The notes under the pieces are model-generated. The model worked only from the letters and a program-made list of their open reading frames with translations. It had not been told where the DNA came from and made no database searches. 38,454 nucleotides of DNA, taken from NCBI GenBank assembly GCA_026414565.1, contig JAOAIT010000005.1, positions 1-38,454 on the forward strand, in the 5' to 3' direction. The translations under genes and the position numbers were made by a program. The stretch comes from Verrucomicrobiia bacterium (lineage in GTDB: Bacteria; Verrucomicrobiota; Verrucomicrobiia; Limisphaerales; Fontisphaeraceae). Shown piece after piece: positions 1 to 7,925 of the stretch (positions within the stretch are counted from its first letter, which is position 1; every line of letters begins with the position of its first letter).

Positions 1-2049
1 GGGGCACCCGCAAACTCGAACTCTGGAAACGTGAACCCCGCGCCCGCGGGTGCCCCATTGCAGGCGTGGGTGTTCGAAGCGTTGGGTGTAGCGGAGGGTG
101 TGGGGGTTGTCCTCGACGGTGGTGGGGCTGAGGGGGGTGGCGGTGGTGAAGGTGAGCCGTTCCTTTTGAAGCTGGGCCTTGCGGGCGGGGTCCTGGGCAT
201 GCCAGATGTCTTGCGCCAGCCAGCGGGGGGCGAAGCCGTTGACTTTGACACTGAGGAAATCGCCCATGCCCTCCTGGAAGAGGGGTTTGGACATGCCCGG
301 CCAAAGGGCTGAGGTGGGCCAGCCGGAGGCGTTGGTGGTGAGGGTGAGGGCGGTGGGTGGGGGCGGGGTGTCCCTGCCCGGATCAGGGCTGAAGAGGAAT
401 CGTTTTGTGGAGTGAGGGGGGAGGTTTTCGATCCAAAAGCGGGCGAAGCGATTGGGGGAGCGGTCGGGGAAAGTGGCGGAGACATCCTCATAACTCAAGT
501 CCTGGGGACGTGCGGGGCGGCCCCAGAGTGGGCCGGGTTCGTAGTAGAGCCGGGCGCGTTGGCCGGTGTCGGCGTCCACGAGGGCGTGGGTTTCCTGGCG
601 GAGGCAGGTGGTGATGAGGGAGGCCCAGCCGGAGAAGGGGGCGGCGGTGGGGTTGGCCACCCAGAGGCCCTCGGCTTCGCGGCTGAGGCGGGTGCGGGCG
701 CGCTGGCCGAGCAACCATTCGGCGAGGGCGAAGGGGCGCCAGGCGAAGCGGGCTTTTTCATTCCACTGGCCCTGGGAATCGAGGCTGTAAGGCTGGCCGA
801 CACTCATGCCGGAGCCCCAGGTGTGTTCATCAAAGAGGCACAAGTCCTGCCATAGCTCGGTGAGGCGGGCGCGGGTGGCGGGGTCGAGGGGGCCGAAAAC
901 GGGGGATTGGGCGGCGGTGAGGAAGCGTTTGGCGAAACGGCTGGCGGCGACTTCGCGCGGGGCGCAGGCGGTGCCGTTGGCCCACCAGTCGGTCCATTCG
1001 CCGGTGTATTCCGGGGCGGAGCTGGCGGAGGCTTTTTCGAGGTCGCGCATGGCTTCGGAGACGGTGGTGAGGCGGAGGCGGGGTTGGAGGCCGAGGCGGT
1101 TCCAGGCGGCAACGAAGTCGGCAATGGGCGGGAAGGGGGGATCATTGTCATAGCGCCACATGCTGGTCATGGAGACGGCGAGGACGGGCAGGCGGTAGCC
1201 GTTGCGCTCGAATTCCTGCAGGCGGCTGAGGCAACGTTCATGGGCTTTGCGGAGGGAGGACTCGTCGGTTTTGAGGATGTCGCCCGCGCGCGGGGGGCGG
1301 TAGGTGCCGTCGGCGGCGCGGGGGAGGGGGCCGCGGCGCCATTCGAGGGACTCGAAAAAGAAGAAGCCATCGCCGTAGGGCAGGCTCATGTACACGAAGA
1401 GGCGGCGGCCATCGGGCTGTTTCCACCAGAAGGTGGAGAGGCGGGGGAAGGGGGGGCCGCCGCTGTCGCTGTTAATGCCGGTGAACAGGTAACGGACTCC
1501 GCGGTCCAGGAGGGCTTTGGCGCCGGCGCGGGGGAAGCCGTTGACATCGTTTTGGACGGCGGTTTGGGGACGGAACGATTGCCACAGCTCATCGGGGAGC
1601 CAGTGGGTCATGGTGTGCCATTGTTCGGCGTTCAGGAAGGGAGTGTTGTTGAAGGGCAGGGCGGTGACTTCGAGCTGGCCGTCACGGACGGCCTGGAGGA
1701 AATCCTGGCGGCGGGCGGGGGAGGCTTGTTGCCACCAATCGAGGACGGCGATGGTGGTTTCGGCGGTCCAGTGGAAGCGGGCTTCGGGGGGCAGGGGGCG
1801 GGTGGCGATGATGGCGTCGAGGGCTACGTCGAGGTAGCGCACCTGCAGGTCGCGGCAGACGGCGGGGTGGTCGGTGAAGCCGTAATCGGTGTGCGAGAAA
1901 TGGATGAGGTCAATTTGCTGGACGTGCTGGGGGGCGGGTGCGGCGGTGGCGGGGGGATAAAGGGTAAAGTTGAGCATCAAGCTGGCTGCGAGCAAGCCGA
2001 GGGGCGCGAGCGCGGGGCGCAGGCCGCAAAGCAGTTGTGGGAATTTCAT
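1..2049 (-). CDS. Secreted GH38-like (alpha-mannosidase N-terminal-like) protein, 3' end cut by window
   Basis: An uninterrupted frame of 683 codons runs from an ATG at 2049 down to base 1, so the C-terminus lies outside the window. The N-terminus has a signal-peptide-like stretch (MKFPQLLCGLRPALAPLGLL, then a hydrophobic run ending ATAA). After it comes IDLIHFSHTDYGFTDHP: the early H-x-D pair is what GH38-type catalytic domains use to bind zinc. Further on, QNDVNGFPRAGAKALLDRGV resembles the GH38 segment that carries the nucleophile Asp. The family call rests on these motifs only; the protein could instead belong to a GH38-related uncharacterised family such as DUF5054. It probably acts outside the cytoplasm on a glycan, but the substrate is unknown. 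It lies 61 nt downstream of the phospholipase D gene on the same strand and may share its transcript. Confidence 0.62.
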   Translation of the reverse strand, partial: MKFPQLLCGLRPALAPLGLLAASLMLNFTLYPPATAAPAPQHVQQIDLIHFSHTDYGFTDHPAVCRDLQVRYLDVALDAIIATRPLPPEARFHWTAETTIAVLDWWQQASPARRQDFLQAVRDGQLEVTALPFNNTPFLNAEQWHTMTHWLPDELWQSFRPQTAVQNDVNGFPRAGAKALLDRGVRYLFTGINSDSGGPPFPRLSTFWWKQPDGRRLFVYMSLPYGDGFFFFESLEWRRGPLPRAADGTYRPPRAGDILKTDESSLRKAHERCLSRLQEFERNGYRLPVLAVSMTSMWRYDNDPPFPPIADFVAAWNRLGLQPRLRLTTVSEAMRDLEKASASSAPEYTGEWTDWWANGTACAPREVAASRFAKRFLTAAQSPVFGPLDPATRARLTELWQDLCLFDEHTWGSGMSVGQPYSLDSQGQWNEKARFAWRPFALAEWLLGQRARTRLSREAEGLWVANPTAAPFSGWASLITTCLRQETHALVDADTGQRARLYYEPGPLWGRPARPQDLSYEDVSATFPDRSPNRFARFWIENLPPHSTKRFLFSPDPGRDTPPPPTALTLTTNASGWPTSALWPGMSKPLFQEGMGDFLSVKVNGFAPRWLAQDIWHAQDPARKAQLQKERLTFTTATPLSPTTVEDNPHTLRYTQRFEHPRLQWGTRGRGVHVSRVRVCGCP

Positions 2050-2110
2050 GGGGACAGCTTACGGGAGCGGCCGGGTGGCGTCAAATCCCGGGCGGAAGGT
2101 GGTGAGAGGC

Positions 2111-3241
2111 TCAGGTGTCGAGATGCCGGAGCTGTCGGCGGGCGAGGAGGGGGTCCACGCGGGCCAGGAGGAAGTAGGCCCAGCGTTGTTTGAGTTTTTG
2201 CCAGAGGGAATTGGCCTGTCGCCAAGCGCGTGGTTCGAGGCGCAGGGCATGGGAGAGGTCACGTGCAAACAGCTCGCGGGCGCCCTGGACGGCGGCGGGG
2301 TTGGACAGGCGCAACATCAGCTCGTAATTGATGTGCAGGCTGCGGTTGTCCAGGTTGGCGGAGCCGATGTAGGCGGCGCCGTCAATGATGAGCAGTTTGG
2401 CGTGGAGGATTTGGGGCTGGTATTCGTAGATTTCAATGCCGGCGCGCATGAGGCGGCCGTAGAGGCTGCGGGCGGCGAATTGAGCAACGGGGACATCGGA
2501 TTTGGCGCCGAGGAGGATTTGGACGCGGCCGCCGCGCCTGACGACGCGGCCCAGCTCGCGGCGGATGCGCCAGGTGGGCAGGAAGTAGGCGCTGACGAGT
2601 TGGACGTCGCGGGCGGCGCGCAGGTCCTGGTGGAGTTTCTTTTTCAAGGGATTGCGTCCGCGGCCGGGGCCGGTGAGGAGGATTTCGCAATCGGGGTGCG
2701 GCATTTGACGGCGGAAGGCGCTGCGGCGGAGGCGGGTGAGCCGTGGATGGCGGAAATCGGCGCGGGCGAACATGACGTCGAAGGCCTCGGCCAGGTCTTC
2801 GGCGGGGGGGCCGGCCAAGCGGGCGCCATGGTCACACCAACCGGCGAGGATGCCGTCGCCGGTGTATTCCGGGGCCACGTTGCAACCGCCGACGAAGGCG
2901 ACGGCCTCGTCGCAGACCAACAATTTGCGGTGGTCGCGGAAGCCCCAGCGCCCGAGGGAGAGGGGATTGAACCAGCGGACTTGGCCGCCGGCCTGGCGGA
3001 GGGGTTCCCAGAAAGTGTCCGGCAATTCGATGGAGCCGAAGGCATCAATGAGGACTTGGACGCGGACGCCGCGCTGGGCGGCCTGGGTCAGGGCGGCCCG
3101 GAGGGTTTCGCCGGGGGGGCTGGCGGTGTAGATGTAGGTTTCCAGGCGGATGCTGTGGCGGGAGTCCGCAATGGCCTGGAGTTTGGCTTGAAAATCCTCC
3201 TGTCCGGTCGCCAGCCAGCGGATGTCCGTGCCGTGTGCCAT
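2111..3241 (-). CDS. Cardiolipin synthase-type phospholipase D (two HKD motifs)
   Basis: A 376-residue protein of the phospholipase D superfamily. Two complete HKD motifs are visible: HRKLLVCD (H104, K106, D111) followed by GGCN, and HAKLLIID (H280, K282, D287) followed by GSAN. This arrangement is typical of cardiolipin synthases, which join two phosphatidylglycerols (or PG and PE) at the inner membrane. There is no N-terminal membrane hairpin like that of ClsA; its length and soluble start are closer to ClsB. The frame is open upstream to 3346, but the ATG at 3241 is preferred: homology begins just after it (TDIRWLATGQEDF), and a good -10 box sits only about 10 nt upstream. Other PLD-superfamily transphosphatidylases cannot be excluded. 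Confidence 0.85.
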   Translation of the reverse strand: MAHGTDIRWLATGQEDFQAKLQAIADSRHSIRLETYIYTASPPGETLRAALTQAAQRGVRVQVLIDAFGSIELPDTFWEPLRQAGGQVRWFNPLSLGRWGFRDHRKLLVCDEAVAFVGGCNVAPEYTGDGILAGWCDHGARLAGPPAEDLAEAFDVMFARADFRHPRLTRLRRSAFRRQMPHPDCEILLTGPGRGRNPLKKKLHQDLRAARDVQLVSAYFLPTWRIRRELGRVVRRGGRVQILLGAKSDVPVAQFAARSLYGRLMRAGIEIYEYQPQILHAKLLIIDGAAYIGSANLDNRSLHINYELMLRLSNPAAVQGARELFARDLSHALRLEPRAWRQANSLWQKLKQRWAYFLLARVDPLLARRQLRHLDT

Positions 3242-3251
3242 GGGTGGTGCG

Positions 3252-3279
3252 ATTATAAGGGATGGCGGGCTGAAGACAA
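3252..3279 (-). promoter_or_regulatory. Candidate sigma-70-type promoter for the PLD gene
   Basis: On the minus strand a perfect TATAAT (3252-3257) lies 16 nt from TTGTCT (3274-3279). The predicted start of transcription (about 3245) would leave only about 4 nt before the ATG at 3241, so the mRNA would be nearly leaderless. Found by eye. Confidence 0.45.
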
Positions 3280-3311
3280 CAAGTAGTGGAGCGGGAGGGG
3301 GCGAGAAATAA

Positions 3312-3341
3312 TTGAACTGCCGGGGCGAAAGGCCGTCTAAT
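3312..3341 (+). promoter_or_regulatory. Candidate promoter for the 3409 gene
   Basis: TTGAAC (3312-3317) and TCTAAT (3336-3341) are separated by 18 nt. The start of transcription would be near 3348, about 60 nt before the ATG at 3409. It is divergent from the candidate promoter of the PLD gene. Found by eye. Confidence 0.35.
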
Positions 3342-3408
3342 GGCATGAGTACCCGGTGCGAGTTTGGTTAAGGCAAAAAAGAATCCCAGGCGGTCACCAT
3401 TGAGTCTT

Positions 3409-4428
3409 ATGAAAACAAAAGCATGGTTGATGGGATTGACATTAGTGGGGATGTCCAGCGTGTGGGCAGTTGCCGAGGCGGATGTCCCGCCGGCGGCTGC
3501 CGAGGAGCGGGCCCCGAGGCGGGGGGAATGGGTGCAGCAGATGCGGCGGGCTACGGAGCAGGCGATGGAGGAGATGCGGGAGGCGCTGAAAGCGGCGCAA
3601 CAGAGACTGGCGGAGGCGCCGCGGTTGCTGGCGCAATCGGTGGGGGCCATTCGGCGGGAGCGGGGCCGGCAGATGCCGGTGCGGCCCATTCGGACGCTGG
3701 TGGTCAGTCCGCGGGTGGTGGAGGCCAAGCAAATGGCGGACATGGAGGAAGATCTGGCGGTGATGTCGCGCCTGCTGGCCAAGGATGTGGAGTTTGAGTT
3801 GCGCGAGGAGGACCAGCGGCCGATGAATGTGGTGATCAGCGCCTTTGGGGATCAGGTGCGGGCGCCGGAGGCGATGTATTTGGAGGGGTTTGGGGCGTTT
3901 TTCTATTTGACGGTGGATTTTCCGCTTTTGCCGGAGGCCGCCGCGAAAGCCGACAAACCGGAAGCCCCGCCGATGGACTCGGATTGGGATCGGGCGCGGG
4001 CGGAGCTGTTTGGGGGCGCGCCGGAGGGGCCGCGATGGGTGGCGCCCCGGATTGGTGTGGGGGAGCCACCGCCCCCGCCGGCGTACAAGGCGGAGAAAGT
4101 GGAGGACTTGAAGCGGGTGTTGTTGAGCTGCCTGCGGAATGCGGTGAACATTCGGGGGATGAAGGCGGAGGACTGGGTGCAGGTGTCGGTTTGTTCATTT
4201 CCGCGGGGCGCTGGTGGGGGGGAGGGAGGGATGGCGATGTCCCAGGTCAGCGTGACCACCCTGCAGGATGGCAAAGCGGTGACCCGCAGTTATGGGGGAG
4301 GGGGAGGGGCCGGGCCGCGACAGGGGCAGCTCAATCTGCAGATTAAGCGGAGTGATTTGCAGGCTTACGCGGAGGGCAAGATGACGCTGGAGGAGCTGCG
4401 CAAGAAGGCGCAGATCAGCGTGTATTGA
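3409..4428 (+). CDS. Unrecognised exported protein with a charged helical N-terminal region
   Basis: A 339-residue protein that I do not recognise. The ATG at 3409 gives a clear signal peptide (MKTKAWLMGLTLVGMSSVWA, probable cleavage after VAEA); the longer frame starts at a TTG and has no better signal. After cleavage there is an Arg/Glu/Gln-rich segment of about 50 residues (roughly 38-90) that looks helical and may form a coiled coil. A mixed region follows, with Pro/Gly-rich linkers (PPPPP near residue 220, and two Gly runs near 270 and 300), and the protein ends in KMTLEELRKKAQISVY. No catalytic motif was seen. The next gene begins 46 nt later and also encodes an exported protein of unknown role, so the two may be co-transcribed. 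Two G-quadruplex motifs lie in the 3' part of this gene. Confidence 0.7.
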   Translation: MKTKAWLMGLTLVGMSSVWAVAEADVPPAAAEERAPRRGEWVQQMRRATEQAMEEMREALKAAQQRLAEAPRLLAQSVGAIRRERGRQMPVRPIRTLVVSPRVVEAKQMADMEEDLAVMSRLLAKDVEFELREEDQRPMNVVISAFGDQVRAPEAMYLEGFGAFFYLTVDFPLLPEAAAKADKPEAPPMDSDWDRARAELFGGAPEGPRWVAPRIGVGEPPPPPAYKAEKVEDLKRVLLSCLRNAVNIRGMKAEDWVQVSVCSFPRGAGGGEGGMAMSQVSVTTLQDGKAVTRSYGGGGGAGPRQGQLNLQIKRSDLQAYAEGKMTLEELRKKAQISVY

Positions 4429-4474
4429 GGCGGCGGTTGACCCGGCGGGCGAGGGCCGGTATAGTAGTAAAACC

Positions 4475-5599
4475 ATGGCCATGATGGATATAAATCCCCG
4501 TGGGGCGGCGGCTTTTTACAAAAAAGCCGGCATAGTGGCTTTGGGATTGGCGGCCATTATGGCGGGGGCGGGAGAGCCGATACGTTTTTCCACCAGCGAG
4601 CAGAAGAAGGTTGAACCGGCCAAGGGGGGGGCCAATCCGCTGGAGAAATATTTGGATCGGCCGTTTGAATCGCTGCGTCCGGACAGCTCGCTGGGGCCGG
4701 TGGTGCCGCCGCAGATGTTGCGCATGACGCCGCCCGCACTGCCGGAGAAGAGCGAGCGCGAGAGGGCGGGGTGGCAAAACAGTTGGATTTTTGCGTTGCC
4801 GCAGAATCAGGCGCGGCAGCCGACGGCGGAAGAAGTGTTCAAGGTGGAGCGGGTGGGGCCGGATGGGAGGCCGATGGCCAAGCCCACCTTGATGGAGCAG
4901 TATTTCCAGCATCAAAGCGGCCGGAATAATCCGGAGCGGAGCGGCAAAGAGGGGGAGGGTGGGCCGCCATTTGGCGCGGGGTTGGGCGCCGGGGGGCGGC
5001 CGGGGGTGGATCCGCTGAATCCGGATCGCAGGGAGGATGAGGGGCTGGGGATGCGGCGGGAGCAGGGGGGCAATCCGGCGTTGCGCTCGATTTTGGATCA
5101 GGAGGGGGGGAGCCGAGGCTCGTGGAGCCGCAATACTGTGGATCGGGGGGGGCTGGGGGGTGAGGTGAGTTTGAATGACTTTTTCCGGGCCTCGCAGGAG
5201 GAAATGAAGAAGGAGCGGTTGCGCGAGGAAAGGCGGCAGGAGTACCGGCTGATGTTGGAGAGCCGGACTTATTATGACTTGCAGCAGGGCCGGCGGGAGG
5301 GGGGGCTGGGTTTGAAAACGCCGGGCATGACGGAGGCGCCGACGATTGGTCCGAGTGTGCTGCGGGAGGCCGGGGGCTTGAGCCGGGACTTGAAGCCGCT
5401 CAATTCGCTTAATACGTACGGCACAGAAAGCATGCCGTTACGCAACCCATCGCGCAGTTTGTTTGAAGAGCGGAGGGAAGGCGCGGTGGGAGGGTATAAT
5501 CCGTCGGCGGGTTCCGGGTTGTTGAATGAGACGCCGCGGGCGCCGCAGCAGCAACGGGAGCGTCCGACGGTGCTGCCGGTGCCGAAGCGAGATTTCTGA
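4475..5599 (+). CDS. Unrecognised exported, low-complexity protein
   Basis: A 374-residue protein that I do not recognise. The start contains a hydrophobic run (GIVALGLAAIMAGAG) after two lysines, which suits a signal peptide or membrane anchor. ATG codons at 4475 and 4481 are both possible starts, and no strong ribosome-binding site separates them. The rest is rich in Pro, Gly, Arg and Glu, with many short repeats of charged and glycine residues (roughly 150-260) and a Pro/Arg-rich tail ending in VPKRDF. This suggests a largely disordered periplasmic or envelope protein. It follows the 3409 gene by 46 nt and precedes hemC by 95 nt. No function is assigned. Confidence 0.6.
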   Translation: MAMMDINPRGAAAFYKKAGIVALGLAAIMAGAGEPIRFSTSEQKKVEPAKGGANPLEKYLDRPFESLRPDSSLGPVVPPQMLRMTPPALPEKSERERAGWQNSWIFALPQNQARQPTAEEVFKVERVGPDGRPMAKPTLMEQYFQHQSGRNNPERSGKEGEGGPPFGAGLGAGGRPGVDPLNPDRREDEGLGMRREQGGNPALRSILDQEGGSRGSWSRNTVDRGGLGGEVSLNDFFRASQEEMKKERLREERRQEYRLMLESRTYYDLQQGRREGGLGLKTPGMTEAPTIGPSVLREAGGLSRDLKPLNSLNTYGTESMPLRNPSRSLFEERREGAVGGYNPSAGSGLLNETPRAPQQQRERPTVLPVPKRDF

Positions 5600-5694
5600 G
5601 CAGGGGGAGAGGGCGCACTTCCCATTTGACGGGAGGGACGGGTTCCTCAAGAGTAAGCGGCGCAACCGGCTGGCGGGCCGGCCGGATTGCGAGC

Positions 5695-6723
5695 ATGGCA
5701 AAAGAACGTCCGATCATTCTGGCAACGCGTGGCAGTGCCCTGGCGCTGGCGCAGGCGCATTATATTCTGGAGCAATGCCGGGCGGCGTTTCCGCGGCTGG
5801 CATTTGAGATTAAAATCATCAAGACGACGGGCGACAAACTGCAAAGCGCGTCGCTGGTCAATCCCAAAAGCACGCTGCCGAAGGGATTGTTCACCAAGGA
5901 GCTGGAGGTGGCGCTGGTCAAGGGGCAGGCGGATTTGGCGGTGCATAGTTTGAAGGATTTGCCGGTGGATTTGCCGCCGGGGCTGGCGCTGGGGGCGGTG
6001 GCGAAGCGGGCGGATCCGCGGGATGTGCTGATTTACCGGGATGCCAAGTGGCTTGCGGCGCAGGCTTCGCGTGGGCAGGTGGACGAATGGGCGCCGGGGC
6101 ACGGGGAGCGGCGGGGATGCAAGCCGGGGACGGGATTGGGGGAGCTGCCGCAGGGCTACACGCTGGCCACGAGCAGTGCGCGGCGGCAGGCGCAGGTGCG
6201 GGCGCGGCGTCCGGATCTTAGGCTGGTGGAACTGCGGGGGAATGTGGTGACGCGGCTGGAGAAACTGGCCAACCGGGCGGAATTGGATGCGATTCTATTG
6301 GCGGCGGCGGGTTTGGAGCGGTTGCATTTTCGGATTGATGGGGAGGGGAGGTTGGTGGGGGATGCCGTGCCGGATGGGTTGCTGGCCGTGAAGCTGGAGG
6401 TGCATGAGATGGTGCCGTGTCCGGGGCAGGCGGCCATTGGGATTGAGGTGCGCGCCGGGGATGAGCGGGTGCAGGCGATATGCCAGCGGCTCAATCATTA
6501 CAACACGTGGCAGGCGGTGACGGCCGAGCGGGCGTTTCTGAAGGCGATGGGCGGCGGCTGCCACAGTGCGGTGGCGGCGCATGCGGAGGTGCAAGGCAAC
6601 CATTTGCACATGCAGGCGGTGGCGGAAGTGGGGGGGAAAATGCAACGGGTGGAGGCGCGGCATGCCTTGAATGAGCCGGAGGCGCTGGGCCGGCTGCTGG
6701 CGGCGGAGCTGAGCGGCAAGTAG
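5695..6723 (+). CDS. hemC: Hydroxymethylbilane synthase (porphobilinogen deaminase)
   Basis: A 342-residue cytoplasmic enzyme that joins four porphobilinogens into hydroxymethylbilane in tetrapyrrole synthesis. The family start (ILATRGSALALAQA), the HSLKDLP segment with the catalytic Asp (D88), the ATSSARRQAQ and ELRGNVVTRL motifs, and the cofactor-binding Cys in GGGCHSAVA (C289) are all present. The ATG at 5695 gives the usual N-terminus; the frame is open further upstream but that extension has no homology. The loop between PRDVLI and ATSSARR (about residues 114-157) is some 25 residues longer than in most HemC proteins. No other haem gene is adjacent. The UroD-superfamily gene at 16857 lies 10 kb away and lacks HemE features. 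Confidence 0.95.
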   Translation: MAKERPIILATRGSALALAQAHYILEQCRAAFPRLAFEIKIIKTTGDKLQSASLVNPKSTLPKGLFTKELEVALVKGQADLAVHSLKDLPVDLPPGLALGAVAKRADPRDVLIYRDAKWLAAQASRGQVDEWAPGHGERRGCKPGTGLGELPQGYTLATSSARRQAQVRARRPDLRLVELRGNVVTRLEKLANRAELDAILLAAAGLERLHFRIDGEGRLVGDAVPDGLLAVKLEVHEMVPCPGQAAIGIEVRAGDERVQAICQRLNHYNTWQAVTAERAFLKAMGGGCHSAVAAHAEVQGNHLHMQAVAEVGGKMQRVEARHALNEPEALGRLLAAELSGK

Positions 6724-6779
6724 GCAGGGCAGGCGGGGGATGACGGAAGGGACAAAAGCGATTGTCCGGCGATCCATTT

Positions 6780-7919
6780 ATGACTACGATGAGGCCCATG
6801 AAGAACATGAAAACATGGCTGATGGCGTTAATGGCGGGCGTGTTAAGTTGTCTGTCCACGTGGGGCGCGGCGGGACAGCGTTGGACGGAAGCCCGGGCCA
6901 ACGCATGGCTGGCGGAGAAGGGCTGGCTGGTGGGCTGCAATTTCAATCCCAGCACGGCCATCAATCAGCTTGAAATGTGGCAGGCGGACACTTTTGATCC
7001 GGCGACGATTGACCGGGAGCTGGGCTGGGCGGAGCAGTTGGGGTTCAACAGCATCCGGGTTTTTTTGCATGATATTCCGTGGCGGCAGGACAGCCAGGGG
7101 TTTCTCAAGCGCATCGAGCAATTTCTGCAGATTGCGGACAAGCACAAGATTGGGGTGATGTTTGTGTTGTTTGACAGCGTGTGGCATCCCTTTCCGAAGC
7201 CGGGGCCGCAGCCGGCGCCCAAGCCGTTTGTGCACAACTCCGGGTGGGTGCAATCGCCGGGGCTGGACATTTTGAAGGTGCCGGCGCGGCACGATGAACT
7301 GAAGGGGTACGTGACGGGCATCATTGGGCACTTTCGGAATGATCGGCGGGTGCAGGCATGGGATTTGTTCAACGAGCCGGACAATCGCAACAACAGCAGC
7401 TATGGGCAGTATGAGCCGGAAAACAAGGCGGAGCTGGCCCTGCAGCTTTTGCGGAAGACATTTGGCTGGGCGCGCGAGGTGAATCCGTCCCAGCCGCTGA
7501 CGGCCGGGGTGTGGATAGGCAACTGGGCGGATCCGGCCAAGTTGTCGGCGATGGAGCGGTATTGTCTCGAGGAGTCGGATGTCATCAGTTTTCATTGTTA
7601 CGGGCCGCTGGAGGAGATGCAGCGCTGTGTGAACAATCTGCGGCGTTACCAGCGTCCCCTGCTGTGCACGGAATACATGGCGCGGCCGCAGGGGAGCACG
7701 TTTGATCCGATTTTGGGCTATTTGAAGGAGCAGAAGGTGGCGGCGTACAACTGGGGTTTTGTGGACGGGAAGACGCAGACGATTTTTCCGTGGGACTCCT
7801 GGCGGAAGCCGTACACCAACGAGCCGCCGTTGTGGTTCCACGACATTTTCCGGCGGGATGGCACGCCTTACAAGGCGGAGGAAGTGGAATACATCAAGCG
7901 GATCACCAGGAAAAAGTAA
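6780..7919 (+). CDS. Secreted GH5-like (clan GH-A) glycoside hydrolase
   Basis: A 379-residue exported TIM-barrel glycosidase. After a signal peptide (residues 1 to about 32) come WLVGCNFNPSTAINQLEMW, GFNSIRVFLHD, DLFNEPDN with the likely acid/base Glu199, SFHCYG (H272), and LLCTEYMARP with the likely nucleophile Glu298. These are the clan GH-A landmarks, and the overall length suits a single catalytic domain. The substrate is not visible in the sequence; GH5 members act on many beta-glucans, mannans and related polymers. Several ATGs are possible starts (6780, 6789, 6798, 6807), all leaving a signal peptide. The GH127 gene starts 6 nt after the stop codon, so the two are very likely co-transcribed and may act on the same side-chain-bearing polysaccharide. 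Confidence 0.8.
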   Translation: MTTMRPMKNMKTWLMALMAGVLSCLSTWGAAGQRWTEARANAWLAEKGWLVGCNFNPSTAINQLEMWQADTFDPATIDRELGWAEQLGFNSIRVFLHDIPWRQDSQGFLKRIEQFLQIADKHKIGVMFVLFDSVWHPFPKPGPQPAPKPFVHNSGWVQSPGLDILKVPARHDELKGYVTGIIGHFRNDRRVQAWDLFNEPDNRNNSSYGQYEPENKAELALQLLRKTFGWAREVNPSQPLTAGVWIGNWADPAKLSAMERYCLEESDVISFHCYGPLEEMQRCVNNLRRYQRPLLCTEYMARPQGSTFDPILGYLKEQKVAAYNWGFVDGKTQTIFPWDSWRKPYTNEPPLWFHDIFRRDGTPYKAEEVEYIKRITRKK

Positions 7920-7925
7920 ACTGCT

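Noticed and set aside
907-2193. Long + strand open frame opposite the GH38-like gene
   Set aside because: Its translation is Gly/Ala/Glu-rich without any domain and mirrors the C-ending codons of the true minus-strand gene.
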